The notes below the pieces were generated by a model. That model was not told the origin of the DNA and ran no database searches. It saw only the letters and a program-made list of their open reading frames with translations. 64,000 bases of DNA. It comes from Kaistella carnis. GTDB taxonomy: Bacteria > Bacteroidota > Bacteroidia > Flavobacteriales > Weeksellaceae. Within the stretch, counting starts at the first letter, position 1. The number at the start of each line of letters is the position of its first letter. Shown in pieces: positions 8,699 through 17,972 of the stretch. The DNA is taken from NCBI RefSeq assembly GCF_003860585.1, contig NZ_CP034159.1, positions 3,100,001 through 3,164,000 of the forward strand, written 5' to 3'. A program made the translations under genes and the position numbers.

Positions 8699-8700
8699 CA

Positions 8701-8727
8701 AATTTACTCTTCGGGGTAAATTTTTTT
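8701..8727 (+). terminator. Terminator of the tRNA cluster, UUCG loop
   Basis: The stem AATTTACTC / GGGTAAATT is capped by a TTCG tetraloop closed by C-G and followed by seven T. Confidence 0.88.
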
Positions 8728-8754
8728 CATATTAATATTTTGTGATTTGGTGTT

Positions 8755-8783
8755 CAAAAGTCTTCCCGTCAGGAAGACTTTTG
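8755..8783. terminator. Strong hairpin ending panC
   Basis: CAAAAGTCTTCC (8755-8766) pairs with GGAAGACTTTTG (8772-8783) around a 5-base loop. It sits 4 bases after the panC stop. The T-rich flank is better on the plus strand, so it may also back up tRNA termination. Confidence 0.7.
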
Positions 8784-8787
8784 ATTT

Positions 8788-9636
8788 TTAATCCAAGTGC
8801 ATGTTGTCAATCAGCCGTACATCATCTACAAATACAACGATAAACGCTCGGTAATCTTTGTCTTTGTAAAAAAAATCGGTTTCTTTCAAGGTTTTTTCGT
8901 CTGCAATTTCAAAATATTCCAAAGTCATCCCACGCTGATCTTCAAATATTTCTTTGACCCTCTTATTGATTTCGGGTACTGTGATAATTCTAAACCATTC
9001 GTTTACTTTTATTAATGTTTCATGGATTATTTTAGAGGCTTCTCTTTGTGTTGGCGTCAATCTCTCATTTCGTGAGCTCATCGCCAAACCACTTTTTTCG
9101 CGGAAAATAGGAACGCCGTTAATTTTTACCGGTAATTTTAACTTCTCTGTTAGCTTCGCGATAATTGCCAATTGTTGGTAATCTTTTTCCCCGAAATAGG
9201 CATGGTCCGGTTTAACCTGACGCAGCAGTTCTTCCACTACAGTACCAACACCATCAAAATGCCCGGGACGGAACTTTCCTTCCATCTCGTTTTCTAATCC
9301 GTCAAAATCATAAGATTTGCTTTTTAAACCTTCAGGATAGAGATCTTCAACTTGGGGGAGGTATACGGCATCAACAAAGCCACTTTGTTCCAGCAGTTTT
9401 AAATCCCGTTCTACATTTCTAGGATATTTTTCCAGATCAATTGGATTGTTGAATTGTGTCGGGTTTACAAAAATAGATGAAATTACCAGATCGTTTTCCT
9501 TCTCTGCCTTTTCGTACAAAGACAGATGCCCCTGATGGAGTGCGCCCATGGTTGGAGCAAAACCGATTTTTTTACCCATTTCCTTCTGACGCTCAATATA
9601 ATCGGTCAACGTTTTTTTATCTCTGAAGATTTTCAT
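8788..9636 (-). CDS. panC: Pantothenate synthetase
   Basis: PanC joins beta-alanine and pantoate using ATP to give pantothenate, the precursor of CoA. The 282-residue protein has the family length. PTMGALHQGH (28-37) is the nucleotide-binding HxGH segment, SSIFVNPTQFN binds pantoate, GHFDGV is conserved, and AMSSRN is the KMSKS-like loop. No panB or panD lies beside it. It is divergent from the GT5-like gene. Confidence 0.96.
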   Translation of the reverse strand: MKIFRDKKTLTDYIERQKEMGKKIGFAPTMGALHQGHLSLYEKAEKENDLVISSIFVNPTQFNNPIDLEKYPRNVERDLKLLEQSGFVDAVYLPQVEDLYPEGLKSKSYDFDGLENEMEGKFRPGHFDGVGTVVEELLRQVKPDHAYFGEKDYQQLAIIAKLTEKLKLPVKINGVPIFREKSGLAMSSRNERLTPTQREASKIIHETLIKVNEWFRIITVPEINKRVKEIFEDQRGMTLEYFEIADEKTLKETDFFYKDKDYRAFIVVFVDDVRLIDNMHLD

Positions 9637-9779
9637 AGTTTATTTAATAATCATGGTAAAAATAATAATTTCCCGCAAAACAAAAGGCTGGTTATCGTTA
9701 AATATTTTAGGAAATTACACTCTTTTTATTTTATAAGTATTAATTAATGTTAATTAAAAAATATTAGTTTAAAATTTCG

Positions 9780-9787
9780 TAATTTTG
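9780..9787 (+). promoter_or_regulatory. -7 box before the GT5/DUF4270/glmS run
   Basis: TAATTTTG matches TAnnTTTG and lies 46 bases before the ATG at 9834. No clear -33 element was found. Confidence 0.45.
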
Positions 9788-9833
9788 CACCGTAGAATTT
9801 TCTGCCTTAAAATTAGAAGAAACGTTAGAATTT

Positions 9834-10604
9834 ATGCCGAACCAAAAGATTTTATATGTCACCACAGAAATGTTCCCCTATCAGGAAGATAGCAGTATGG
9901 CGACTATGGTAAGTAAGATGGCGCTCAAAATGCATCAGGATGGAAATGATGTAAGAGTGTTTATGCCAAGATTTGGCCAAATTAGTGAAAGGAAATTCCA
10001 GCTTCATGAAGTGATTCGTCTTTCTGGAATGAATATAATCATCGACGACCTTGATCAGCCTTTGATCATTAAAGTAGCCTCCTTGCCAGGTGAGCGACTA
10101 CAAGTGTATTTCATCGATAATGAGGAGTACTTCAAGAGAAAACAATTTTATATTGATGACAGCGGTGCTGCTTTTGAAGACAATGATGAGCGCGCAATCT
10201 TTTTTGCCCGTGGCGTTATTGAAACTATTAAAAAACTAAACTGGGTACCTGATGTTATTCATCTTAATGGATGGATGGCTTCTTTCATTCCGGTATATTT
10301 AAAAACATTCTATAAAAACGATTCCTATTTTAATGATTCTAAAATTGTGCTTTCTGTGTACAATGAAGAGGATTTACCGTTATCGAAAACAGTAGAACAA
10401 AAAATGAAGTTCGACAATATTACGGGATTAAAAGCGTTTAATGAACCAAGTTTTCAGAAATTCGTTATCGAAAGTATGGATTTGGTTGATATGGTTATCA
10501 AAGGAGATGAGTTTTTAGAGAAAGATCTGGACGACGCTTTTGCAAAAACCACCACTACAAAATCCGAGTACATCGACGCGGAATCAATCAACAAGTTATA
10601 CTAA
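9834..10604 (+). CDS. GT5-type glycosyltransferase N-terminal domain protein, shortened
   Basis: The 256-residue protein begins ILYVTTEMFPYQEDSSMAT and continues DGNDVRVFMPRFG and VPDVIHLNGWMASFIP. These are the landmarks of the starch/glycogen-synthase catalytic N-terminal (GT5) domain. Full-length GlgA proteins have about 470 residues or more; the C-terminal nucleotide-sugar-binding domain is absent. The usual KTGGL lysine motif near the start is replaced by EDSSMAT. Glycogen synthesis by this protein alone is therefore unlikely. The reading frame is intact and ends with an ordered tail, so it looks like a maintained stand-alone domain rather than a break. It is followed after 14 bases by the DUF4270 gene and then glmS, probably one transcript. 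Confidence 0.75.
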   Translation: MPNQKILYVTTEMFPYQEDSSMATMVSKMALKMHQDGNDVRVFMPRFGQISERKFQLHEVIRLSGMNIIIDDLDQPLIIKVASLPGERLQVYFIDNEEYFKRKQFYIDDSGAAFEDNDERAIFFARGVIETIKKLNWVPDVIHLNGWMASFIPVYLKTFYKNDSYFNDSKIVLSVYNEEDLPLSKTVEQKMKFDNITGLKAFNEPSFQKFVIESMDLVDMVIKGDEFLEKDLDDAFAKTTTTKSEYIDAESINKLY

Positions 10605-10618
10605 TCAATTTACATTTA

Positions 10619-12184
10619 ATGATAAGAAATATTCAAGAATTCTTCAAGATTGCCGCAACCATGGTGATTGGAAGTATGATTTTATTCAATTGTGAACCTG
10701 ACGCTGATCGTTTAGGTTCTCAGTTTTTTCAAGACGGAGCGCAGGGTGTAGAAACTTCTTACCCGCTGATCGCATACACCGTTGATAATAATGATTCTGT
10801 GAGAACAGATGCATCCCGACTTCAGGCTGCTACACTTGGCGCTTTTAAAGAGCCGCAGTTTGGACTGCAGAAATCAGCATTTGTTACGCAGGTTCGTTTG
10901 AACGGAGGTAATCCAAATTTTGGTACCAATGCAGTTTTAGATTCTGCAGTATTGGTCATCAAGCCACAATATTCGGCAGATTCTGTTACGACGGTTACCA
11001 ATGAAGATTATATTTATCCGAAAGGGGCTGTTCCAGCTAAAATGGAAATTAAGAGCTACCCCGTTTCAAAATATGGTAAAGCTAAAATTTTAGGTAAAAC
11101 TATTTTTAATATCAAAGTAGAGGAAGTAACGGATTTCTTAGGGTCCAGTGCGACACAAGTTAGATCAAATAAACTTGTTAATACAGGGGCTGTAATTGGT
11201 GCGACCTCGTTTGATGGTACCATAAAGTCAGTTAAAGTGCTTAAAGACACAGATAATACTGTTTTGTTGGAGAGAGCAGCTGCCATTAGAATTCCTCTGG
11301 ACAGTACATTTATTGCAAATAAAATAATTTCAAAAGCTTCATCTCCAGAACTTGCAGATGCTGCATCTTTCATTAGATACTTTAAGGGAATTAAGATTTC
11401 TGTTCAAGAAGATGATGGTTACATTTTAAGTTTCGATCCAAGTACTGTAGAGCTTAATCTTTATTACACTAATGATAAAGTCGTAAACGGTGAGACGACA
11501 AGAGAGCAGAATGCTTATGCAATGAATGCAGGTAGCCCGAATGTACATTTTAGTCAAATTGAGACAGATCTTGATAAGTTGGCGGCGTACAGACCATTAA
11601 TGCCATCAGATTCGATATTGGGCGTCTCTAAAATTTACGCTCAGGGAATGGGTGGTCCTGGATTAGGTTTAAAAGTTCCTGAAGGAACTTTAGATGCAAT
11701 CAGCGCACTCTATGAAAACAACAAGATTGGAATTGTATCTGCAAAGTTGAGAATTTATACTGATGTAAACAGTTGGAGCAATGATTACCTGAAGCCGTCC
11801 AGCTTTGTCGTGAGAGAAAAAGTGAATAAAGTAGATCTCGGTTCTTTTCTGGAAGATATGAACGCTTTATATGGGTCAGGTCTTTATACCTTGGTGAAAG
11901 CTTATGATTTAGAAAAAAATCCTGCTTATTATGATATAAGCATTACGCAAACATTTAAAAATATCATAGAAAAAAGAGAGAAAAAGTCCGCGCATTTTGT
12001 TCTTAATGTAGGAACTTATACTTCTGATGTGAATGGTGCTTTGTTGGGAGCTCAGTTTCCAAACGAAGGTTCACAAAATTTTAATACTCGTGCTTTTACT
12101 CCTAACAGAGCTGTGTTTGTTGGGACCGATCCAGGAAATGAAAAAAGTGCTAAATTAATTCTGACGTACGGTCAAAAACAATAA
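10619..12184 (+). CDS. DUF4270-family lipoprotein
   Basis: The 521-residue protein has a hydrophobic start ending in a lipobox-like MILFNC, then ADRLGSQFFQDG, typical of the DUF4270 lipoproteins of Bacteroidota. The mature protein is rich in beta-strand-like segments (AVLDSAVLVIKPQYS, KIGIVSAKLRIYTD) and ends SAKLILTYGQKQ. The family has no established function; envelope localisation is inferred from the lipobox. It lies between a GT5-like gene and glmS, which hints at an envelope or sugar-related role without proving it. Confidence 0.82.
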   Translation: MIRNIQEFFKIAATMVIGSMILFNCEPDADRLGSQFFQDGAQGVETSYPLIAYTVDNNDSVRTDASRLQAATLGAFKEPQFGLQKSAFVTQVRLNGGNPNFGTNAVLDSAVLVIKPQYSADSVTTVTNEDYIYPKGAVPAKMEIKSYPVSKYGKAKILGKTIFNIKVEEVTDFLGSSATQVRSNKLVNTGAVIGATSFDGTIKSVKVLKDTDNTVLLERAAAIRIPLDSTFIANKIISKASSPELADAASFIRYFKGIKISVQEDDGYILSFDPSTVELNLYYTNDKVVNGETTREQNAYAMNAGSPNVHFSQIETDLDKLAAYRPLMPSDSILGVSKIYAQGMGGPGLGLKVPEGTLDAISALYENNKIGIVSAKLRIYTDVNSWSNDYLKPSSFVVREKVNKVDLGSFLEDMNALYGSGLYTLVKAYDLEKNPAYYDISITQTFKNIIEKREKKSAHFVLNVGTYTSDVNGALLGAQFPNEGSQNFNTRAFTPNRAVFVGTDPGNEKSAKLILTYGQKQ

Positions 12185-12205
12185 TAAAAATTTAAGATAT
12201 ATAAT

Positions 12206-14059
12206 ATGTGTGGTATTGTAGGTTATACAGGTTTTCAGGATGCTTATGAAGTCGTAATAAACGGACTTCGCAGATTAGAATACAGAGGATATGACAGTGC
12301 AGGAATTGTTCTAGATAATGATAACTCGGAATTCAGTGTTGCTAAAACAAAGGGTAAAGTTGAAGATTTAGTTGCGATCTCTAAAAATCTAAAGGGAAAA
12401 TCAAAAGTAGGAATGGGACATACCCGTTGGGCAACTCACGGAGTTCCTAGTGACAGGAACTCTCACCCTCATCTTTCAAATAACGGTAAAATAGCATTGG
12501 TTCATAATGGAATTATTGAAAATTATGATACCATAAAAACAATGTTGACGGCGAAAGGTTTTACTTTTCAGTCAGAAACAGATACCGAGGTGCTGGTTAA
12601 TTTGATCCAGTATTTTATGGATGTAAATACCGAGCTGGATTTCCCAACCGCTGTAAGATATGCTTTAAATGAAGTTTTCGGAGCCTACGCAATCACCGTA
12701 ATGCATGATGATTTTCCAGGTTTGCTCGTTGTAGCCAGATTGGGATCACCACTTGCAATTGGATTAGGAACGGGAGAATACTTTATCGCTTCAGATGCTT
12801 CTCCTTTCGTGGAGTTTACAAAGGAAGCAGTTTATCTGGAAGAAGGTCACATGGCGACAATTTCCTTAGAAAATGGAGTTGATATTAGAAATATTAAGGA
12901 CAATGCTCAGATTACTCCGGAGATTCAGCAACTGAAACTAAGCTTAGAGCAAATTGAAAAAGGAGGCTTCGAGCATTTTATGTTGAAAGAAATTTTTGAA
13001 CAGCCAAAATCTATTCATGATACTTTAAGAGGTCGATTATTGGTTGAAGAGGGAATTATAAAAATGGCGGGAATTTGGGATAATTTGGAAAGATTAAACC
13101 AAGCGCAAAAAATTACAATTATTGCCTGTGGAACTTCATGGCACGCTGGTCTTATTGGTGAGTACCTTATCGAGGAATTTGCAAGAATTCCTGTAGAAGT
13201 AGAATATGCTTCCGAATTTAGATACAGAAACCCAATTATTAGCGAAAAAGATATCGTTATCGCCATCTCTCAATCTGGAGAAACTGCCGATACGATGGCA
13301 GCAATTAAAATGGCGAAAGAAAAAGGAGCCTTTGTTTATGGTATTTGTAATGTTGTTGATTCTTCAATTTCCAGAGTTACAGATGCAGGATCTTACACTC
13401 ACGCAGGACCGGAAATCGGTGTTGCTTCAACCAAAGCATTTACTGCACAGTTGACCGTACTTTCTTTAATTGCTTTAAAATTAGGTAAACATAACGGACA
13501 CTTGAGTAATCAAGAGTTTATGCGTTTAATCTCTGAATTGGATACTATTCCTCAAAAAGTTCAGGAGGTTTTAGACACCACGCATGAAATTACGAAGGAA
13601 ATTGCCAAGAATTTTGTTGATGCTCAAAATTTCCTTTATTTAGGAAGAGGATATAACTTCCCTGCCGCTTTGGAAGGCGCTTTAAAATTGAAAGAAATTT
13701 CTTACATCCATGCAGAAGGTTATCCGGCAGCGGAAATGAAACATGGTCCAATTGCTTTGATCGATGAGAATATGCCTATTGTAATTATCGCTCCTAAACA
13801 AGGTCATTACGATAAGATCGTAAGTAATGTTCAGGAAATTAAGGCCAGAAAAGGAAAAGTCATTGCCGTAGTTAACAAAGGAGATACCCAGGTAGCATCT
13901 GTTGCAGATTACGTAATTGAGTTTCCGGAAACGTCTGAATGTTTCTCCCCAATCATTGCCTCAGTTCCTTTGCAGTTGCTTTCTTACTACATCGCAGTAT
14001 ACCGTGGTGCGAACGTAGATCAGCCAAGAAACCTGGCAAAATCAGTTACAGTGGAGTAA
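12206..14059 (+). CDS. glmS: Glutamine-fructose-6-phosphate aminotransferase (isomerizing)
   Basis: GlmS makes glucosamine-6-phosphate from fructose-6-phosphate and glutamine, feeding peptidoglycan and LPS synthesis. The 617-residue protein has the full family length. Cys2 of MCGIVGYTG is the glutaminase nucleophile, and GHTRWATHG and NGIIENY complete that domain. Two SIS domains follow, with SQSGETADT and STKAFT, and the C-terminal AKSVTVE is intact. It is the last gene of the run starting at 9834. No glmS ribozyme was recognised upstream. Confidence 0.97.
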   Translation: MCGIVGYTGFQDAYEVVINGLRRLEYRGYDSAGIVLDNDNSEFSVAKTKGKVEDLVAISKNLKGKSKVGMGHTRWATHGVPSDRNSHPHLSNNGKIALVHNGIIENYDTIKTMLTAKGFTFQSETDTEVLVNLIQYFMDVNTELDFPTAVRYALNEVFGAYAITVMHDDFPGLLVVARLGSPLAIGLGTGEYFIASDASPFVEFTKEAVYLEEGHMATISLENGVDIRNIKDNAQITPEIQQLKLSLEQIEKGGFEHFMLKEIFEQPKSIHDTLRGRLLVEEGIIKMAGIWDNLERLNQAQKITIIACGTSWHAGLIGEYLIEEFARIPVEVEYASEFRYRNPIISEKDIVIAISQSGETADTMAAIKMAKEKGAFVYGICNVVDSSISRVTDAGSYTHAGPEIGVASTKAFTAQLTVLSLIALKLGKHNGHLSNQEFMRLISELDTIPQKVQEVLDTTHEITKEIAKNFVDAQNFLYLGRGYNFPAALEGALKLKEISYIHAEGYPAAEMKHGPIALIDENMPIVIIAPKQGHYDKIVSNVQEIKARKGKVIAVVNKGDTQVASVADYVIEFPETSECFSPIIASVPLQLLSYYIAVYRGANVDQPRNLAKSVTVE

Positions 14060-14168
14060 AAAAGAATCATATTATAAAATAATAGAAACAATTTTACGTT
14101 TTGAAAAAAAACTTAGCATTGTTTTTCCAAAAAAAATATATATTTACAGCTTAATTTCAAAAATTATA

Positions 14169-15584
14169 ATGAAAAGAGTATTCTTTATTTTACTGTCAGC
14201 TACTGTTGTGATGTCTTGTTCTAAAGGAGGAGGTGCATCCGCAGGGAAGCCTGGATCCAAAGGAGAATTAGTGCCAAATGGCAAATCAAAATCTTTTGTT
14301 GCAGAAAGACCTTATGGAATGGTAGCAATACCTGCAGGATCTTATGTAATGGGTTTGGCTGATCAGGATTTCACCAATACTCCCGAAAAAGCGACGCTAA
14401 AAACCGTAACCGTTTCCTCGTTTTTTATGGATGAGACGGAAACAACCAATGCAGAGTATAGGGTATTTATTAATTATGTACGTGATTCTGTTGTACGTTC
14501 ATTATTAGCTGAAGCAGCAGGTGATGGTGGTTCTGATGGTGATGGGAGCTCTATTGGAGACTTTGCTTACATGTCTAAAAAAGCAGGTGAAAACAAAACT
14601 GCATATCAGGAGTTTATGGAATCTCAGGGCGGTAGAGATGGTTATGATGAATCTAAGAAATTAGATTGGTCTGTTCCTCTTCGGTGGAAAACATCTGAAT
14701 ATCCAGATGCGCAATATGCCGAGATTTTAGAGTCTGTTTATATTCCACCCGCAGAAAGAATTAATAACGAAAGAGTAATAGATACAAGAAAATTGCTTTA
14801 TTCATACAGTTGGGAAGATATCGAATCTGCGGTAAAAGATAAATCCAGAGGTGCGAAGTATTTGAAAAAAGAAAGTATCGCTATTTATCCTGATACTACG
14901 GTATGGTTAAAAGATTTTAACTATGCATATAATGAACCTTTATATGATGGATATTTCTGGCACAGTGCTTACAAAAACTATCCGGTAGTTGGAGTTACCT
15001 GGGATCAGGCAAGAGCATTCTGTAACTTTAAATCTAAATTGAAATCAGATTATAATGAGTCTCTTAAAAAGAAGAAACAGAAAGCAATGGCTTTTAGACT
15101 TCCAACAGAGGCCGAGTGGGAATATGCTGCAAGAGGTGGAAAAGAAAATGCAACTTATCCTTGGGGTGGACCTTATTTACAGGATGATCGTGGATGTTAC
15201 CTTGCCAACTTCAAACCGAAAAGAGGTAATTATATAGAAGACGAGAAAAAAGGCACCTATACTTATACCGCGCCGGTAAAACAGTTCCCTAAAAATGGAT
15301 TCGGTCTTTATGATATGGCTGGAAACGTTGCCGAATGGACGGAATCACCTTATAACAATTCAACGTACCAGTTTGCTTCAACTTTAAATCCATACTTATC
15401 TAATGAAGCTTACAAAGAACCAAGAAAATCTGTTCGCGGTGGATCCTGGAAGGATGTAGGTTACCTACTTATGACAGGTTACAGAGATTACGAGAGAAAA
15501 GATTCTGCCAGAAGTTATATCGGTTTCAGAACTGTGCAAGATATTCCGGAAGGAGCTGCTAAATTTAAGAAGAGAACAAAATAA
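14169..15584 (+). CDS. gldK: T9SS/gliding lipoprotein GldK
   Basis: The 471-residue lipoprotein has lipobox VVMSC (Cys 17). The body has the formylglycine-generating-enzyme/sulfatase-modifying fold: GMVAIPAGSYVMG, FMDETETTNAEYR, RLPTEAEWEYAARGG, YDMAGNVAEWTES, and GFRTVQD near the end. GldK (PorK) forms, with GldN, the periplasmic ring anchored to the outer membrane in the type IX secretion system. It opens the gldKLMN set. An in-frame Gly/Asp/Ser-rich insert at residues 118-131 is low-complexity. Confidence 0.96.
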   Translation: MKRVFFILLSATVVMSCSKGGGASAGKPGSKGELVPNGKSKSFVAERPYGMVAIPAGSYVMGLADQDFTNTPEKATLKTVTVSSFFMDETETTNAEYRVFINYVRDSVVRSLLAEAAGDGGSDGDGSSIGDFAYMSKKAGENKTAYQEFMESQGGRDGYDESKKLDWSVPLRWKTSEYPDAQYAEILESVYIPPAERINNERVIDTRKLLYSYSWEDIESAVKDKSRGAKYLKKESIAIYPDTTVWLKDFNYAYNEPLYDGYFWHSAYKNYPVVGVTWDQARAFCNFKSKLKSDYNESLKKKKQKAMAFRLPTEAEWEYAARGGKENATYPWGGPYLQDDRGCYLANFKPKRGNYIEDEKKGTYTYTAPVKQFPKNGFGLYDMAGNVAEWTESPYNNSTYQFASTLNPYLSNEAYKEPRKSVRGGSWKDVGYLLMTGYRDYERKDSARSYIGFRTVQDIPEGAAKFKKRTK

Positions 15585-15620
15585 AAACTAGTTATTACTA
15601 ACCATAAAAATTCATATCAT

Positions 15621-16307
15621 ATGTTTAAAACTAAAGAAGGAGTTTACAATTTTATCTACTCAATTGGAGCGGCAATTGTAATTATAGGTGCATTATTTAA
15701 AATAACACACTGGAGTATTGGTCCACTGACCGGAAATGTAACGTTAGCGATCGGTTTGATTACCGAAGCAATTATCTTTACCATTTTCGCATTTGATGCT
15801 CCGAAATCAGAAGAATCTTACGCTTGGGAAAATGTATACCCGGAATTATTAGATTCTCATGCAACTCCAAATCCAAAACATTCTACTTTAGGAATTCAGG
15901 CAGCAGAAGTAAAAGAACTTGAAGTTTCTTTGTCTGATAAGTTAGATAAAATGTTGGCAGACGCTAAATTAGATGTGAACCTTTTTGAAAGATTAAGAAC
16001 AGGAATCGATAAATTTTCAAATTCTGTAGACCAAATCAACCAAACTGTTGATGTTACAGGTTCTACCCAAAAATATAACGACCAGTTAATGTTAGCTGCA
16101 AGCCACTTAGAAAGTATGAATGCTTTATATGCATTGCAATTGGAGCACGGCAAAACACAGTCTGAATACAGTAAAAAGTATGTAGAAGATATGCAAAAAT
16201 CTGCTGCACATTCAGAGAAATTTAACGAAGAATTATCAGGATTAACATCTAACCTTAATAGTCTAAATAGAGTTTACGGCGGAATGCTTAGCGCAATGAA
16301 ATCATAG
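15621..16307 (+). CDS. gldL: T9SS motor protein GldL
   Basis: The 228-residue protein has two N-terminal membrane helices (about residues 8-28 and 35-55, YSIGAAIVIIGALFKI and VTLAIGLITEAIIFTIFAF). These are followed by a long cytoplasmic helical region with ISTKL-like coiled-coil character. GldL and GldM form the proton-driven inner-membrane motor of the T9SS. The glutamate in the second helix (TEAIIF) is the conserved charged residue known to matter for motor function in this family. It lies 36 bases after gldK. Confidence 0.95.
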   Translation: MFKTKEGVYNFIYSIGAAIVIIGALFKITHWSIGPLTGNVTLAIGLITEAIIFTIFAFDAPKSEESYAWENVYPELLDSHATPNPKHSTLGIQAAEVKELEVSLSDKLDKMLADAKLDVNLFERLRTGIDKFSNSVDQINQTVDVTGSTQKYNDQLMLAASHLESMNALYALQLEHGKTQSEYSKKYVEDMQKSAAHSEKFNEELSGLTSNLNSLNRVYGGMLSAMKS

Positions 16308-16360
16308 TTTTCTAACCATTTATATTTAAAATTTAAAATTATTAACAAAATTTACTAAAA

Positions 16361-17920
16361 ATGGCACAAGGAAAACAGACGCCTCGTCAGAAGATGATCA
16401 ACTTGATGTATCTGGTTTTCATTGCAATGCTTGCAATGCAGATCGACCAGGAAATCATAAGATCATACAAAGATACTACCGGCTCACTGGAAGAAACCAG
16501 AGCGCTTACAGAAAATAATAACAGTATTTTTGGAAGAACTTTAGCAGAAAAAGCTAAAAATACACCAGATACTTTTCAGGCACCTTTAGATAATTACAAA
16601 GGATTAGAAGCAAAAGCTGATGACTTAGTTAAAACCATCGAAGGTTTAAAAGTAGAGCTTAGCAAACAGGCAGAATACGATCAAAAGTTAGAGATTCAAG
16701 AAAGTTTTGCTTCGCTTAACAATACGGAGCCTTCTACAAATATCTTCTTTACAAAAGGAGATGAAAATGTTCCCTCAAAAGCAGCAGGTGATTTAAAAAG
16801 TAAAATCGATGCTTTTAAAACATACATTAATCAGACATTTGGTGGGAATCCATTAATGAAAGAGATGGTTGCCAGAACCAATAAGCAGATGATCTCCGAA
16901 TTTGATAAACCTCGAAATGGTAAAAACTGGTTACAATATAAATTTTACAATCAGCCTTTGATCGCTGCATTGTCAAACTTAGAAGTGATTCAGTCTTCTG
17001 CAAGAGGAATCCAGGGTGATGCATTATCAATCATGCTTCAGGAAAAAGTTGATGCAGATATCAAGTTTGATGCTTATCAAGCGATTGTTTCAGCACCAAC
17101 CATTGTTGTTCAGGGTGAACCTGCTCAAGGAAAAGTCGCCATCGGTAATTATTCCAGCAATGTTCCGGGATTATCAATGCCAGGTTTAACAGTAACAAAC
17201 GGTCAGGGAGTTCGTAATTTAGATACCGGATCTTTAGGTGATAAAAGCTTTGCAGGAACAATTTCCTTTAAAGACGTAAACGGAAAAGAAATTCCTTTAT
17301 CTTATAACCATACTTACAAGGTAATTGCGGGTGCACAAGAATTGAAAGCACAGAAAGGTGCTATTGTAACTGCTGATAAAATGAATGTTTTATACCGAGG
17401 TTTACCAAACCCGATCTCAGGTTCAATCTTAGGAGCAGATATGTCAGGAATTTCATTGTCTGCAGCTGGAGCTTCTGTTAGCGGTAGCGGTGGAAAATGG
17501 ACGGTGACTCCAGGAGGAGGAAACTCCGTGACTTTAACAATCTCCGGACGTGATCCAAAAGGAGGTGTTATTTCACAATCTTTCCCTTTCCGAATTAAAA
17601 ATGTTCCGCCACCAATTGGTCAGATTCAAGGTAAAAATATTGTATCAATGCCGGCGAGTTCAATTCCTAATCAAAGAGTGACTGCAGATATGCCGGACTT
17701 TGATTTCCCAGTAAGCTTTACTGTAAACAGTTTTATGTTTAAAGTTCCCGGAAAAGCAGCAATGTTGATCAACGGTAACTCTCTAAGTTCTGTCGCAAAC
17801 CTTACAAAAGGCTTGAGAAATGGAGATATTGCTTATGTATTTAATATTCAGGCAACTGCTACAGGATTAGGAAACCAACAATTAAAAAATATTGGTAACG
17901 TCATAATAAACGTTCAATAA
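16361..17920 (+). CDS. gldM: T9SS motor protein GldM
   Basis: The 519-residue protein has a short cytoplasmic start (QGKQTPRQKM), one membrane helix (NLMYLVFIAMLAMQ, about 13-30) and a large periplasmic part. The periplasmic part contains the helical D1 region, then beta-domains with segments such as PTIVVQGEPAQGKVAIG and SGSGGKWTVTPGGG. GldM spans the periplasm from the GldL motor to the GldK/GldN ring. The length and order of parts match the family. Confidence 0.96.
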   Translation: MAQGKQTPRQKMINLMYLVFIAMLAMQIDQEIIRSYKDTTGSLEETRALTENNNSIFGRTLAEKAKNTPDTFQAPLDNYKGLEAKADDLVKTIEGLKVELSKQAEYDQKLEIQESFASLNNTEPSTNIFFTKGDENVPSKAAGDLKSKIDAFKTYINQTFGGNPLMKEMVARTNKQMISEFDKPRNGKNWLQYKFYNQPLIAALSNLEVIQSSARGIQGDALSIMLQEKVDADIKFDAYQAIVSAPTIVVQGEPAQGKVAIGNYSSNVPGLSMPGLTVTNGQGVRNLDTGSLGDKSFAGTISFKDVNGKEIPLSYNHTYKVIAGAQELKAQKGAIVTADKMNVLYRGLPNPISGSILGADMSGISLSAAGASVSGSGGKWTVTPGGGNSVTLTISGRDPKGGVISQSFPFRIKNVPPPIGQIQGKNIVSMPASSIPNQRVTADMPDFDFPVSFTVNSFMFKVPGKAAMLINGNSLSSVANLTKGLRNGDIAYVFNIQATATGLGNQQLKNIGNVIINVQ

Positions 17921-17972
17921 AAACGTTGCTATCAGATAATCGCAAATTGTCGGTAGTCTTAAATTATTTAAA

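Noticed and set aside
12185-12205. glmS ribozyme or leader upstream of glmS
   Set aside because: Only 21 bases separate it from the preceding gene; there is no room for one.
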